Of a stretch of DNA of 64,000 nt, positions 24,401 through 35,577 are shown in pieces. The notes under the pieces are model-generated. The model had not been told where the DNA came from, searched no databases, and saw nothing but the letters and a program-made list of their open reading frames with translations. The position numbers and the translations under genes are program-made. Source of the DNA: Datura wrightii (lineage: Eukaryota > Streptophyta > Magnoliopsida > Solanales > Solanaceae); the NCBI GenBank assembly GCA_035772735.1, contig JASDFA010000019.1:67308001-67372000 (forward strand). Reading direction: 5' to 3'. Each line of letters begins with the position of its first letter. Position 1 is the first letter of the stretch.

Positions 24401-24579
24401 ATTTACAAGTGGCTATACGGCCTTGTCAGCCGGAGGCTGTATTTACAGCCGAGATATAGCCCGTTGTTTTCTTGATTTGAGGAGCAAGCCTGCACCAGGT
24501 GTGCCTAGGCTTAGTTAAGTAAGTTCAGATCCTAGTAGGCACTAATTACCAGTTATGCCTCCCAAGGTGGGGCGTGACA
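21461..24579 (+). repeat. V 3' LTR, TATA region deleted
   Basis: The LTR is about 3.12 kb, starting TGTTACACAACG and ending GGGGCGTGACA. It follows the 5' LTR closely, but after the array (21600-21725) it jumps from GGGCGGTGCACCA straight to TTTCCAAACATTTTAC. About 57 bp present in the 5' LTR (roughly 15664-15720), including TATATATA, are missing. Further small indels account for the rest of the length difference. Confidence 0.85.
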
Positions 24580-24584
24580 AATTG

Positions 24585-26267
24585 CTTATAGGAGCTATAT
24601 TTTTTCAGGACAGACTAGATTAATGCCTATGAACTAGAACCTTAGTATTATGGTTTACTCTTTGGGTTAATAGTGGTTGTGGCTGCCCATAGAACTATTG
24701 TGACAGATCGCCTAGTATCAAATCTAGTTGTTAGAAGCCTGGTAGTCATTCGAGGCGAGGGAACGATATAGTTGGTCACCTTCGACCTTGCTTTCCACCT
24801 ATGAACTTCTATTGTACTGGTATGACCATCAAAGTGTCCCCAGGTAACCTTAGTCCTCACCCTTTCCTTTCTGAGCCATCTGATTTATTATTACTTCCAT
24901 GACTACTTGACTAGCTTGGACACATAGAATATGCCTGTTAGCTGTTATTTAGGATGTTACCGTAGCCTAGATGGCTCATATACAGTCACAAGAGCCTAGA
25001 CGGTTCAAACGCAGTTACAAGAGCCTAGACGGCTCATATATAGTTGCAAGAGCCTAGACGGCTCATATACAATCATAGGAGCCCAGACGGCTTATATATA
25101 CAGTTACAGGAGCCCAGACCGCTCATATATAGTTATAATATTCCAGAGGGCTCACACACAGTTATAGACACCCAGGTGGCTCATATATAGCTACAGAAGC
25201 CCAGATGGCTCAGACACAGTAACAGAAGCCCAGAAGGCTCAGGGACAGTCTCAGAGGTCGAGTATATTCTAGTTACAGCTTGCCTATGTTTCTAGCAAAA
25301 TATATAAGAGTATGGCTTGTTTGTACTTGTTGGGGCTTATGGAGCCCCAAGTGGGTTATTTCTGTATTGCTTGTACCTTATGGGCTTATGAGGTCCAGGT
25401 TAGGTTCTTATTTGTATACATGCTTGCTAGATATAGTTTATGAACATATAATCAATCAGCTTAAGCTCTTGTATGTACAATTTTTTACTAGATGCAGGCT
25501 ATGGTTGTGATATCATACAGGTAAACTTCTGGCACTTACTAATGATCACTTTCGATTCCTTATTAGCTTTCATTCGGTTATTGATATTGCCATATATATT
25601 CGGTACATGTTGTACTGACGCCCACGTGTGGAGCGATACATACTTGCCTGCAGGGTTAGACAAACAGGTTTCGGGATCTCCTAGCAGCTATTCAGAGTTA
25701 GCAGATTGGCTAGCTCCTTTCATTCAGAGTTGCCAGGTTGTAGAGGTTACCTATATTTTATTCTATAGTATTTGGGTAGGCCTAAGCCCTGTCCCGACCA
25801 ATATTTCACTTTTAGAGGCTTGCAGACTACAGTCTTCAGTTAGTTGCCTGTGTTGGACGTGTGGGTGCTATATATGTTCAGTTCTATATGTTGGTCGTGT
25901 GGGGCCTATATATGTTCAGTTTTATATGTTTTCTATATGGGGCCTAGTATAGCTTTTAGTTAGAATCCTGTCTGTTGTAGTGTGTATATGACTCTCCAAT
26001 TTTCATTCTGTTATAACTAGGTAGAATGATGGTCTTGCCGGCCCGCATAGGATCCCTTTTATTGTTATGTTGGATGGGTTAGTTATTTTCTTCAACAGGT
26101 GCTTCATGGCCTTGTCGGCCCAAGGCTTTTACAACCGAGATATAGTAGTTTGTTTTCTTGATTTTGAGTCGCTAGTAGGAACCAGAGGTGCATATGCCCA
26201 GCCTAGTCAACCCAAATCCCAGTGTGGCATTAGGTGCCATCCATGCCTCCCAAGGTGGGGCGTGATA
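24585..26267 (+). repeat. W 3' LTR, part 2
   Basis: Continuation of the W 3' LTR after V, matching the 5' LTR from about 9190 onward. It contains the expanded 29-bp tandem repeat (24957-25248) and ends CAAGGTGGGGCGTGATA, where the usual terminal CA has become TA. Open frames such as 25473-25952 are not conserved in the 5' LTR and are not supported. Confidence 0.85.
24957..25248 (+). repeat. 29-bp tandem repeat in W 3' LTR, ten units
   Basis: Ten units of 29 bp (the fifth is 31 bp with the insertion TATATACAG) follow the pattern of the six-unit array at 9555-9730. Each unit keeps or nearly keeps the GAGCC/GGCTC inverted pair. The 31-bp variant is a landmark: five units follow it here, two in the 5' LTR. 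Confidence 0.87.
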
Positions 26268-26379
26268 GGGAATCACAAAATAAAAACAAAGAAAATGAAA
26301 TGGGGAAATAATAACCACAAGTCAAACACAAGATATTAATCTAATCTTAGATGTATTCCCTGGAAACGGCACCACCTTT
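26268..26379 (-). other. Y leader with tRNA-Asp primer-binding site
   Basis: The minus strand after the Y 5' LTR reads AAAAGG, then TGGTGCCGTTTCCAGGG (26358-26374), matching the plant tRNA-Asp complement TGGCGCCGTTGCCGGGG at 14 of 17 positions. About 85 bp of AT-rich leader follow, then the W junction. No gag start is present. Continuing past W (at 7706) the sequence is already the pre-reverse-transcriptase linker. Confidence 0.8.
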
Positions 26380-28025
26380 TGATAATTCTCAAACTCACAC
26401 TTCCTGAAAAAATATGAAGAGGTTGTTGTCAATGAAGAACCCAACTAAGAGGTTAGCGTCAAACCCACGGGGAATGGGGTAAGATCTAGATTAATACCGG
26501 CAATTGAACTAGTTGGTGAGTTATCTCCAAATTGGGGCTTTCAAGGAAAACAAGATTAAAACAAGATTATATTTGTGATTTAAATCAAGATTCGCAAACA
26601 ACTAGGGTAAGTGTAACCCATGGGTTCATAACTACTTCGAGTATACACACGTGATCAATCCCAATGCTTACTTGTAGAACTAATAACTAGGGTTCATCCA
26701 AATGACTGGTTCGTCCCTATTGGATAACTTTACTCAATCACTAGGTCAGTCTCATGTACGATTTCAAACTATCCTACGATCACAACTCAAGTTAATACAA
26801 TGATCATAAATACCAAGGCTTTGTTGTAATTCTCTTTTCCTAATCTCTACTTCTCTAGGTTCAAGCAAGTAAAGAATTTGCAAATCCTAACATTGTACAC
26901 CGTTAAGAAACATTTAAAGATGAAGAGAATACAATACAAGCATTTAGCATTGGTTTTGAATCACTTTTGCGTAACCCTATTTCATTATTCTACCATGGTT
27001 TCCACAACCCCTAGTTGGAGGTTTTAGCCTCTCATGGTTGTAAGATTACAATTTGCATTCATAGATAAACACATAATTAAATACTTACAACAACAAATGG
27101 AACAAAACAAACTCGAATATCAAAGAGCAATCTCAAAAATAATGTAGGAAATCAAGAATTTGATCCTAAGAATTGCTCCTCAACACAAGATAAAAATTCA
27201 CAAAAATTATTCTTAACATGTATACTAATTTGATTTTGTCCTCCTTAAACTAAAATAAAACATAAAAGATATTTATACAAACATTGGAAACCTTCTTCTA
27301 AGCTAACAAGTAATTTTTCATATCTGGTGTTGACTGTGTCATGACAGGATCTACAGCCCATAGCAGGATTATATGTGTTGTACCTACTTCTCGTAAGTCC
27401 TTGGCTGCTACAGATTTGGCTAAGTGTTGTAGGCTGGTACTACTCGTACCTTAATCCTACGAGTCATACAATGCTTCCGTGCTTTGACCCTGAGAACTCT
27501 GACCTCTGCTGAAATTCTCCACGAGTGTTGTGGTAATGACTCGTACCTTCTTCCTACGACTCGTAGTAACTGTTGTGTCTGAAGTTCTATCAAGTCTTGA
27601 AGAATCTTCTGAAGTTTATCACAGCTCATAATATGGGTTGTATGTTGATATGATTCGTGAGTTCATCCGTACCAAGAGTCTGCCTTTGTGCAATTTTCTC
27701 TGAACAATTCCATGATTCTAGTTATGACGCGTACCATCTTGGTACGGGTCATACTTAGAGTCTTATGTTGCCTTCTTCTCACTTAAGCCTTCTGACCTTT
27801 ATCACGGTTTGCATTACGACTCATACAATCAAGGTACAACTCATACTAATACTTGAACTTTGGTTGATTTTCTGCATTTTTAGGCTTCTTTTGCACATCA
27901 TTGCTCCAACACTTCTTTTCCCTGAAATGAAAGTAAAAGTGTCTCATATCCATATAAACATACCTAAGTCCATGCTATTTTCTTAGTTTTAAGCGTCAAA
28001 AGTGTTGTAAAGTCATTGCACATCA
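26380..28025 (-). repeat. Y 5' LTR (right copy)
   Basis: The LTR is 1646 bp, partner of 1274-2937. In element orientation it starts at 28025, carries the word array at about 27345-27850, has a TATA box (27280-27287), and ends at 26380 next to the primer site. Open frames at 27420-27629 and 27765-27986 are LTR sequence without protein support. Confidence 0.88.
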
Positions 28026-28490
28026 GTGATGACCCTACCAAAAGGCACAGATGGCTATGTGGTGTATTTCAATGCTTCCAAGATTAGCCTTGGATGTGTG
28101 TTCATGCCGCATGGGAAGGTGATTACTTACGCCTTGAGAAAGCTTAAGACTCACGATAAGAATTATCCAACTCAGAACCTTGAGTTAGCAGTAGTGGTGT
28201 TTATCTTGAAGATTTGGAGATACTACATGTATGGAGTGGATGTGGATAATTAGTGTTCTTTACCATCCGGGCAAGGCCAATGTAGTGGAAGATGCTCTGA
28301 ATAGGCTATCTATGGAGAGTGTGACTCATGTAGAGGATGGGGGGAAAGAATTAGTGACAGATGTCCATTGGCTTGCACACTTGGGGGTTCGCCTTACTGG
28401 TTCAGCAAATGGTGGTGTTATCTTGAAGAATGGTGCAGAATCTCTTTGGTATTAGAAGTTAAGGCAAGGCAAGACGAGGATCCTATCTTA
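28026..28490 (+). pseudogene. G RNase H, catalytic Asp changed to Asn
   Basis: Resumes the pol gene cut at 1273. The open piece 28026-28253 reads MTLPKGTDGYVVYFNAS and then LGCVFMPHGKVITYALRKLK; the family has Asp where this copy has Asn (codon AAT at 28071-28073), so the first catalytic residue is lost. A deletion after YMYGVDV removes the second Asp region and joins directly to VLYHPGKANVVEDALNRLSM in another frame (28231-28455). RNase H degrades template RNA in the particle. This copy cannot work. Confidence 0.85.
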
Positions 28491-29900
28491 GTGAAGTTGA
28501 AGGAAGTAGTCCGAAATTAGAAAGTGGAGGTTTTCTCCCTAGGGGAGATGGTATACTCCGATATCAGCGACGATTTTGTGTTCTGGATATAGATGACTTG
28601 AGAGAGGCTCATAGCTCTCGGTATTCTATCCATATAGGTGCTACCAAGATATATTGTGATCTACAGGAAGTCTACTGGTGGAATGGCATGAAGAAGGACA
28701 TTGCAGAGTTTGTGGCTAAGTGTCTAAATTGCCAGCACGTGAAGGTTGAGCATTAGAGAATTTGAGGTATTCTTCAAGATATTAGTATTCCTAATTAGAA
28801 GTGAGAAGAGAATAATAAAACTTCAGTATACGGTGTCCTTGTATGCGTCGACAACATGATCTATATGTGTAATTGTGGACTGGATGATCAACGTCGCATA
28901 TTTCCTACTAGTCAAGACAAAGGATTCAGCTGAAGACTAGACTAGAACTTATATTCTGCAGTTAATTCGATTAAATGGAGTTCCCTTGTATATCATCTTA
29001 GACAGGGGTACCCAATTCACCTCTTCATTTTGGAGATTGTTTTAGAAGGATCTTGGTACTCAAGTCAAGCTTAGCACAGCTTTTCACCCATAGACAGATG
29101 GCCAGGCCGAGCAGACCATTCAGAATCTTGAGGACATGTTGAGAGATTGCGTGATCGATTTCAAAGGTAGTTGGGATGATCACCTACCTCTCATTAGGTT
29201 TTCCTACAATAAGAGTTAGCACTCTAGCATTCAAAGGGCTCCATGTGAGGCTCTTTATGGATGGAGATGTGGATCACCTATTGGGTGATTTGATGTAGGT
29301 GAAGAATGTTGATATGATCTAATTCAGTTCACGAAACTAGGGAGAAATTTTAGCTTATCTAATAGAGGTTGAAAATAGCTTAGAGTCATGAGAAATTCTA
29401 TATAGATATAAGGAGGAGAGAGCTTGAGTTTGAGGTCGATGATTGAGTATTTCTAAAGGTGTCGCCCATGAAGGGTGTTATGAGGTTTGGCTAAAAGAGG
29501 AAGCTTAGTCCCCGATATGTTGGTCCTTATAGGATTATGAGGAGAGTTTGCAAAGTGGATTGTGAGTTAGAATTTCCTGCAGATTTAACTTTGGTGCATC
29601 TAGTTTTCCATGTATCTTTGTTGAAGAAGTGCCTTGGTGATCCAGCCTTTGTTGTACCGATAGAGAGCATCAGTGTGAAGGATAGTCTTACCTATGAGGA
29701 TGTTCTTGTTGAGATCCTTCATTGCCAGGTTCACAAGAGGAACAAGGAGGTAGCTTCAGTGAAAGGGTTGTGGAGAAATTAGCTAGTCAAAGGAGCTATG
29801 TGGGAAGCCAAAGCAGATATAATGACTAGATACCTGCATCTTTTTCCTTCCAGCTCCGTTCCAGCATGGGGTACTCATTTCCTCCTTAATACTCTATTTA
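28491..29900 (+). pseudogene. G integrase with chromovirus C-terminus
   Basis: The zinc-binding region is readable at about 28610-28750 (VYWWNGMKKDIAEFVAKC, then LNCQH), followed by a frameshifted core with STAFHP and [15 protein letters not shown] near 29070-29145 and DHLPLI near 29180. The tail is open at 29537-29782: ELEFPADLTLVHLVFHVSLL, then VKDSLTYEDVLVEILHCQV. The region to 29830 adds MWEAKADI and TRYLHLF, the chromodomain-associated end of this lineage, which in relatives directs insertion to heterochromatin. Many stops break the frame. The same region in H is interrupted by X. Confidence 0.8.
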
Positions 29901-30113
29901 GTTTCATGTGAAGTTCATATCTCTCAATCTCTTTGATGTTCTAGTATGCATTCACGTTTCACGAATCCAATTTAGTCATGTATCTTAGTCTGTAGTCAGT
30001 CTCTCGGTCAGTTTCAGTATATAGCCTTTCTGTTTTGGGATTGTAGTTCCTTCCCTATCCTTCCAAATTACTTAGTCCCCATTCAAGGACGAAAGTTCCC
30101 AAGAGGGATATAA
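29901..30113 (+). other. G 3' untranslated region and polypurine tract
   Basis: Non-coding sequence ending ATTCAAGGACGAAAGTTCCC and then AAGAGGGATATAA just before the LTR start TGTAACCCC at 30114. This is the usual lead-in and plus-strand primer position of the chromoviruses in this window. Confidence 0.65.
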
Positions 30114-32058
30114 TGTAACCCCAAAAGTCCCTAAAATCAGACTCGAGACTTGAATGGAGAAAATAACAAAATCTACACTAGATCACAGAACGACTCATAA
30201 GATGGGTCACCAAGTCACCTAATGAATCGTTAGGTGATCCGTCAAGTGTGGAAAGTAGGAGATTTTGAGAGTTTCATAGAGTCTTAACGACTGGGGGGAA
30301 ATTCATTAAGTGTGATGATGAATTATTAAGTGGATGCATCAAGAAAAGATTAAAAAGTTGAAATTTAACTTCAATGGTAATGGGTAGGATTAATGAACCA
30401 TCAAGTTGAGTAATGGGTCTTTGAACGACCCGTCAAGTTTATGGCATGATTTTTTTAGCCGGGTTATTAATGGCATTTTCACACTTTTTATGTACTTAAC
30501 TCCTAAAATGAGTTGTTTTAAGCTCCTAAAAGAGTGTATTATAGGTTTCATTCATTCCTAAGCCTCATTATATTCCTAACATCAGAAGTTGAAGATCCAA
30601 TCCCTTCAAGCCCTCAAGCAATCAAGGTTCTCCTTCTTCTCCAATTCTCTTGGGTTTTAAACTCTAGCAAGATCTCTTCAAGCCCAGGTATGTCGGGTCA
30701 TTATGGGGATTCCTTCCACTGTCATGCCCAATTTCAAATTGATTTCATGAATTCAAGTATCCAATCATGTTTTATGGAAATTCTAGGGTTAGACAAAATT
30801 TTGATGAAATCTCTTATGATCTTTTATAAACTCGATTCTTTTATGATTCAATCCATGTTCTATGATTATGATTAAATGTTTTACTCTAAATTCTCTTATG
30901 AATTCATGATTTCAAATTATGATGATTTACTCAATTATGCATGAATTTCATGAATCTCAAACTTGTGTATCATGACCGACTCAGCGGCATTGTTTTCATG
31001 GCTAATTTATGTACGTCAAGTATGTTTATAATTTTCATGATTTCTAACTAGCACATGAAAAATCAAGTACATTTTATGATTATGACTATGAGCAATATGC
31101 ATGTTTTGGGAGTAGTACTTAGCATCGAGTAGGCCGAGGTTCAGCGCACTTAAGTCTCAGAACTACATGCAACCGTAGGTATATTCATTTTACGGGACCT
31201 TGCCGGAGAGTTTTTCCACTGCAAAATTGGCTCATGAGTGATATCATGCCTTTATCATTCTTTTCCCTGCCAAGGCTTAGGACTTCTCTTCTAACTTGAG
31301 CAAGATAGTTGGGCATCATGTGCTTATTCATGATGGTGTCGGTTATGAGAATCTCTCATTATTCCTCATGTTTTAAGTCATTCATATTCAAGATTTACAA
31401 TATCATATTTTACAATATTATGACCTATTGGTCAGCTTATAAGCTTTTACTTATGTTTTCAAACATGTTACATGATATAATTTTCTTTCAAACCTTGGTC
31501 CACTATGCTTCAGTTTTATGATGAATAACTCATTTTATGACTATCTTGGATTGTAATTTTAGCATGTTGTCCTTACTCTCATGTTTTACATATCCAACAT
31601 ACTCAATATATTTAAAAGTACTGATCTCATACTTTTGTGTTATATCATTTCATGATATAGAGAGGTACAGGTGAATAGACTCAGCCCCGTCGTTAGATTC
31701 TATTCATCTCTAGCCCCAACAGACTGGTGAGTCCTCATCATCTGAGGACTTCAGTTTTGACGCATGTCTATCTCTATGTCTTTCAGTTTTCATACTTTAA
31801 TGGAGCTAGTTGGGGGTGTTGTCCCATCAGCTCATCTAATTAGTAAAGGCTTTTAGACCTGATGTTAGCGGTTTTAACTTGTTTTCCATTGTCCATAGGA
31901 TTTAGGATATTCTAGACTTTCTCTTATGCTTTATGATATGTTGGATTTCGCTCAGCTATGCTCATAATAATGTTATACATGTGTCGTGGGTTATCTTGGA
32001 ACCATTCATGGTTCAACATCTCGTGTTATGATCCGGGGCCCAAGCTTCAGTCGTGACA
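30114..32058 (+). repeat. G 3' LTR
   Basis: The LTR is 1945 bp, starting TGTAACCCCAAAAG and ending CAGTCGTGACA. A word array with CGACTCAT, GAATCGTTAG and CGACCCGTCAAG variants lies at 30190-30440. No strong TATA box is seen; the K copy has TATATATT at the equivalent place. Open frames at 30534-30875 and 31309-31521 show no known protein and are not kept in K. The G 5' LTR lies outside the window. Confidence 0.87.
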
Positions 32059-32768
32059 CTAAGACTTGGCATTTTTCCTTTAAAAAGTTGCCTCTCAATC
32101 GATCAGAGGAAAATGTCACCCGGTTTAACCCAAAATAAATAAAAGTAAAATTTAATTCTTGGGAAACAACCGTGATATGAAGAAAACCCTTGGAGTTTAT
32201 TTACTAACTACTATCTACAAAGGTGATGTTAAATAGCAAGAAATGACGATTTTCTCTTAAGAATGACGTCACCTAATCTATCATAGGGCCTAATCGTGCA
32301 TCACTAATGAGTGGGTCACTCAGACTTCACCCCTAATGAAAATAATGCATTGTCCTCAATGCACAAGGTTGAACAAAATGAGCGATGAATGGGAGAAAGA
32401 AATCCCTGGACTGGTAGAGGCATTTTCTAGCCGCAGGTTAGGACTTACAGTCATATGTGCAACGATGTGTGAAGGGAAATTTATGCATTGGGAGCTTCAG
32501 TGATCTGTCTAACGGCATGGACCAGACATGCATGCTGCACATTTGGATCTGCATTTTGCAGATGAGGCACAAATGCCTCACTTTTGAGCATTTCTCTTTG
32601 AGGTATTCTAGTTGGCACATGCGCCGGATCTACGTACTGCAGAGTGGTACCTATATTTTACAAGTGTATCATTTTGCCTCCTTCCACTTTTTGTCATATT
32701 TCACACTTTTTACAACCCTACACAAGCAAAAACAACACATACATGAACTAAAAAGAAATTGAAAAACA

Positions 32769-32785
32769 CTTGGATTGCCTCCAAG
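32769..32785 (-). other. AGGCAA hairpin of E
   Basis: The minus strand reads CTTGG-AGGCAAT-CCAAG: a five-base stem with the same loop word as in Z and A. The downstream context on the plus strand (GCTTGATTTAAC) is shared with Z. One G and one stem pair differ from Z. Confidence 0.6.
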
Positions 32786-33575
32786 AAGTGCTTGATTTAA
32801 CATTGCAGTTCGGTGTCATCAATTTTACCACTTTTCTTTCCGCTTTGAACATATGAATTGCACGTCTAATTTCTTTTCCATGTTTCTAATCCACTCGAGG
32901 GGTGGTGGTGTAAAAATAAAGGTACCAATCCATAGATGTCGCATCATGCACTTCTTGGCTTTTAAAGGAAGGATGTGATTTGGTCTTGTTGGCATGACAA
33001 ACATAAAGCTGAAGCTACTTTGATCTTCCTCTTAAAAATCCTCCATAGACTTGGTTGCTTCAATTTTTGTATCGTCAACCAAGTACAATGTAGAAAAATA
33101 ATTAGAGTTAGGTATAAGTCGCTCCATTCTCAAGCATGATTCCATCTTGACATCCTCCCTCTCAAATATACTAGAGTTTCCAAAAAGGATTTGATGGACT
33201 TGTCTTTGCAACTCTAGTGTCACTCCTTCACTTTTGGCATCTTACATTGATATTTGTTGGTTGGTTGGCAAATAGCCCTTAACACTTCAACGTTCATCAT
33301 GACCTCATATTCATTGGGAGCTAACTCAAACTGCCACCCACGACCAGTTGATGTTGAACATTGCATGTCTCCATCATAACATTGTTTAGGTTGGCCTCCA
33401 ATGTTTGAACAACAATTTCAAATAGCTCCACTTCTTTTCCTTGCTAAGCCTGGTCAAGTTTTGCTTCATGACAGGAATTTCATAAGTCTCGCGGAAATCC
33501 TTCCAGGGAAAAATCCAAGTTTTGGGATAACTTCCTCATCATCATGTTGAACTTTTTCCAAATAGTTAGTTAGGA

Positions 33576-33992
33576 CTAGGGCCCATTGTTCGCTTCTCCT
33601 ATTCTGATTTTCAATATCTCCTCAGCTTCTTCTTTTGGAGAACTAGAGATTCTTTCTTCAGTAGACAATTCCATGGGCATTGAGGAGTCGTCATCCTTCT
33701 CCAAAAAAACTTGGAGCATGGCTTCCATACATTCATATGTCGTGCTTCGTCCTTCACATATCATGTCATCATTTGTGTCAATTTCAAATGTACAACTAGA
33801 ATTTTTTGTTATAGCAACTAGGTAGATAAGCGATGTTATTGGGATAATCACCCTAATGTCCACCGTGATCACCACATTAACTACAGTCACACCCATCATA
33901 GAAGTGAGAAGGTGCACACATCTCTCTTCTAGGAGCATATCCACAATCTTGTCAAAAATTGGGTCCTTCAAACTATGGACATAGGTCATCAA
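33576..33992 (-). pseudogene. E open frame, unknown
   Basis: A 138-codon open frame beginning MMTYVHSLKDPIFDKIVD and ending KIRIGEANNGP lies where gag or a gag-linked region would sit, about 0.15-0.57 kb downstream of the primer site. The middle is hydrophobic (VVNVVITVDIRVIIPITS) and the C-terminal part acidic (EEAEEIL). Reading continues in pieces beyond the stop. I do not recognise a family. It may be a relic of a gag or of an accessory frame; it may also be chance. Confidence 0.3.
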
Positions 33993-34146
33993 AATATGGG
34001 TTCAAACTACCAAACCCCTTTTCATTCCATGATGGTATAGTAAGAAAAAAAACTAATGAAAATAAAATAAGACAAGATGCAATACAAGTTAAAATCAATA
34101 AATAACAAATGGAAATCACATCTCAATCCGCGACAACTGTGCCTTT

Positions 34147-35577
34147 TTATAACGCTCAATACAACTCTCTCTTTTAAAGGAGGGGGTTGTGGTCGCTGTC
34201 AAAAATCAAATTTCCAATGAATGTCGGGGTCAAATCCCACAAAGATTGAGAAGAGATGATACTTATACTAGCTAGCGCCATGTCTAGACAACATAATGTA
34301 AATATTGAGGGAAAAAGAAAGCAGGTATTGATATCAAATTGTAAAATAAAGCAGGGGAAAGTTGATTGCTGCAATCTATTAGAGCGACTAGGGGTGTGCA
34401 TTTGATGGGGCATCAACTTGTAGGGATTGATTGAAGTTCCTTAGATTCAATTAGAGCATAGCAAGCATTGATTATGGCTACATCCTATGTTTCTCAACCA
34501 AAAGGATATGTTTACCTTTGGTTTTCTCAAACCCCAAAGCCAATCAACAAACCAATCAACAAAGCTTAAGGAAGGGTTAAGCTATCTCTAGCCTTAACCA
34601 TTTAATGGAGTATGAATACGGGTCTTATTATCTCTAGCTCAAGCCCAAGCATCACACACCTAATTTCTCACTATTGAATCCTCACCCAAACCTCACTTCT
34701 CTTTTTCAAGCAAAACCAAGATAAGAAAGCTAAATCAACGTTTGCAACCATCAATTATTGAATTAAAACTTGGAGGAATCAATAGATTCGTGCTTAATAC
34801 TCAAATCTAAGAACAAATCATCAACACCCAATCAAATATATACATATGTCATGCACACACACACCTAATAAGAAATTTAGTTATTCATAAGTACATAGAG
34901 AGAAATTATACCTATAAGGAATTCCTCTAAATTCACCATATTAAGTAAGTAATTTCTAACTTAAGGTCTGCAACAATGGAGTTCTTTCCCAATGGAAATT
35001 AAAGAAGAAGAAGAAAGTAATTGTACTTTACTCTACCTCTATTAACTTCTCTCTACAAAATCAACTCTATGATTATACTCCTTCGATAAAAAATCTAAAA
35101 ATTCCTTTTATACAACTATCCAAAATTGCACTTGGAAGCTTCTCAAGTACAACTATACAATTCTTGGATGATTTTTCCCTTAGCAGCAATGCGGGTCACT
35201 TGTGTGACACCTGCGTTTCACTGGTGCCCATCTACGGCTCAAAGATCCTTCAATGGGCTAAGGCAGTGTTTTGTGCAAGCCATCTTTAGTGGCACCTGTG
35301 TTGCATAGATGCCAATTTGTGGCTCGCAGGTCTAGTTTAGCACATCCTCCGGTGTTATCTGCATGGCATCTGCATTTCACAGGTGCCCGTATGTGGCACG
35401 CATGTCCCTTTTGCTTTTAGTAGGGTGCTTTCAATTCAATTCTTCCATTTTCTTTATCTAAGTTAAATGCCTACATAAATAAAGAGAAAAGGACATAAAA
35501 ACTTCCTAATTTATGTGAAAACAAAGAAATAGCTCATGCTTAAAATCCAAATCACTTGGTAAATTACCAACTCATCA
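34147..35577 (-). repeat. E 5' LTR
   Basis: About 1.43 kb, with the terminal word TATAACGCTCAA at the left (related to TGATAACGCTC of Y and Z) and CTCATCA at the right, as in the related families. In element orientation it starts at 35577, carries a three-unit array (35185-35405), then TATAAAA (35106-35112), and ends at 34147 beside the primer site. A fragment of O follows at 35578, so E seems to have inserted into O. Boundaries are inferred from the end motifs of Y and Z. Confidence 0.7.
35106..35405 (-). promoter_or_regulatory. E U3 array and TATA box
   Basis: Plus-strand units begin near 35206, 35291 and 35365 with GACACCTGCG, GGCACCTGTG and GGCATCTGCA, each followed by a (G/A)GTGCC or ATGCC word and then a GGC(A/T)C word. 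The minus strand then reads TATAAAA at 35112-35106. The arrangement matches the other families although the words differ. Confidence 0.5.

Larger units (their letters stand above)
15404..24579 (+). mobile_element. V: chromovirus LTR retrotransposon inside the W 3' LTR
   Basis: LTRs at 15404-18659 and 21461-24579 enclose a 2.8 kb interior. Flanks are TATTG (15399-15403) and AATTG (24580-24584); the corresponding uninterrupted site in the W 5' LTR near 9180 reads ATAGATTGC, so this fits a five-base duplication with one later change. A tRNA-iMet primer site lies after the 5' LTR and a G-rich polypurine tract (AGGGGGGGAGGA) before the 3' LTR. The interior is too short for full gag-pol and is heavily decayed. 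The end motifs match those of W, so W and V are related families. Confidence 0.87.
7707..26267 (+). mobile_element. W: chromovirus LTR retrotransposon inserted in Y, carrying V
   Basis: Flanked by the duplication GGGAA (7702-7706 and 26268-26272). The 5' LTR is 7707-10649. The 3' LTR is 13928-15403 plus 24585-26267, split by V. A tRNA-iMet-type primer site follows the 5' LTR. The internal part is only about 3.3 kb and keeps scraps of gag, the end of reverse transcriptase, RNase H and integrase, so large internal deletions have occurred. Without V the element is about 9.4 kb. It is inactive. It lies in the opposite orientation to its host Y. Confidence 0.9.
1274..28025 (-). mobile_element. Y: Athila/Tat-type LTR retrotransposon (minus strand) with nested insertions
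   Basis: Two similar LTRs (1274-2937 and 26380-28025) begin TGATAAC/TGATAAT and end in TCA, and are flanked by the duplication GTGAT (1269-1273, 28026-28030). The element reads on the minus strand: the 5' LTR is the right copy, followed by a tRNA-Asp-type primer site and a short leader of about 110 bp, then directly the pre-reverse-transcriptase linker, reverse transcriptase, RNase H and integrase (7706 down to about 4640). Gag and protease are absent. Because W at 7707-26267 has clean GGGAA duplications on both sides, the gag loss seems older than W. The net length without W is about 8.2 kb. It is inactive: stops and frameshifts occur throughout pol. Confidence 0.9.
32059..34146 (-). mobile_element. 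E interior: non-autonomous Athila/Tat-type element, left end cut off
   Basis: Minus-strand interior running from the primer site (about 34130-34146) leftwards to the G junction at 32059. The primer site is weak (AGGCACAGTTGTCGCGG, 12 of 17 matches to the tRNA-Asp complement). No reverse transcriptase or integrase is visible. A 138-codon open frame (33576-33992) has no recognised domain. The AGGCAA-loop hairpin lies at 32769-32785. The 3' LTR is missing because G inserted here and the other side lies off the window. Size and layout resemble the interior of Z. Confidence 0.65.

Noticed and set aside
25473..25952. 159-codon open frame in the W 3' LTR
   Set aside because: The equivalent 5' LTR region (about 9930-10380) has the frame broken. 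No protein is recognised.
30534..30875. 113-codon open frame in the G 3' LTR
   Set aside because: No domain, not conserved as a frame in K, and it lies wholly in LTR sequence.
32059..35577. A host gene in the E region
   Set aside because: The primer site, LTR end motifs and AGGCAA hairpin show that it is a retroelement interior. The one longer open frame has no recognisable domain.
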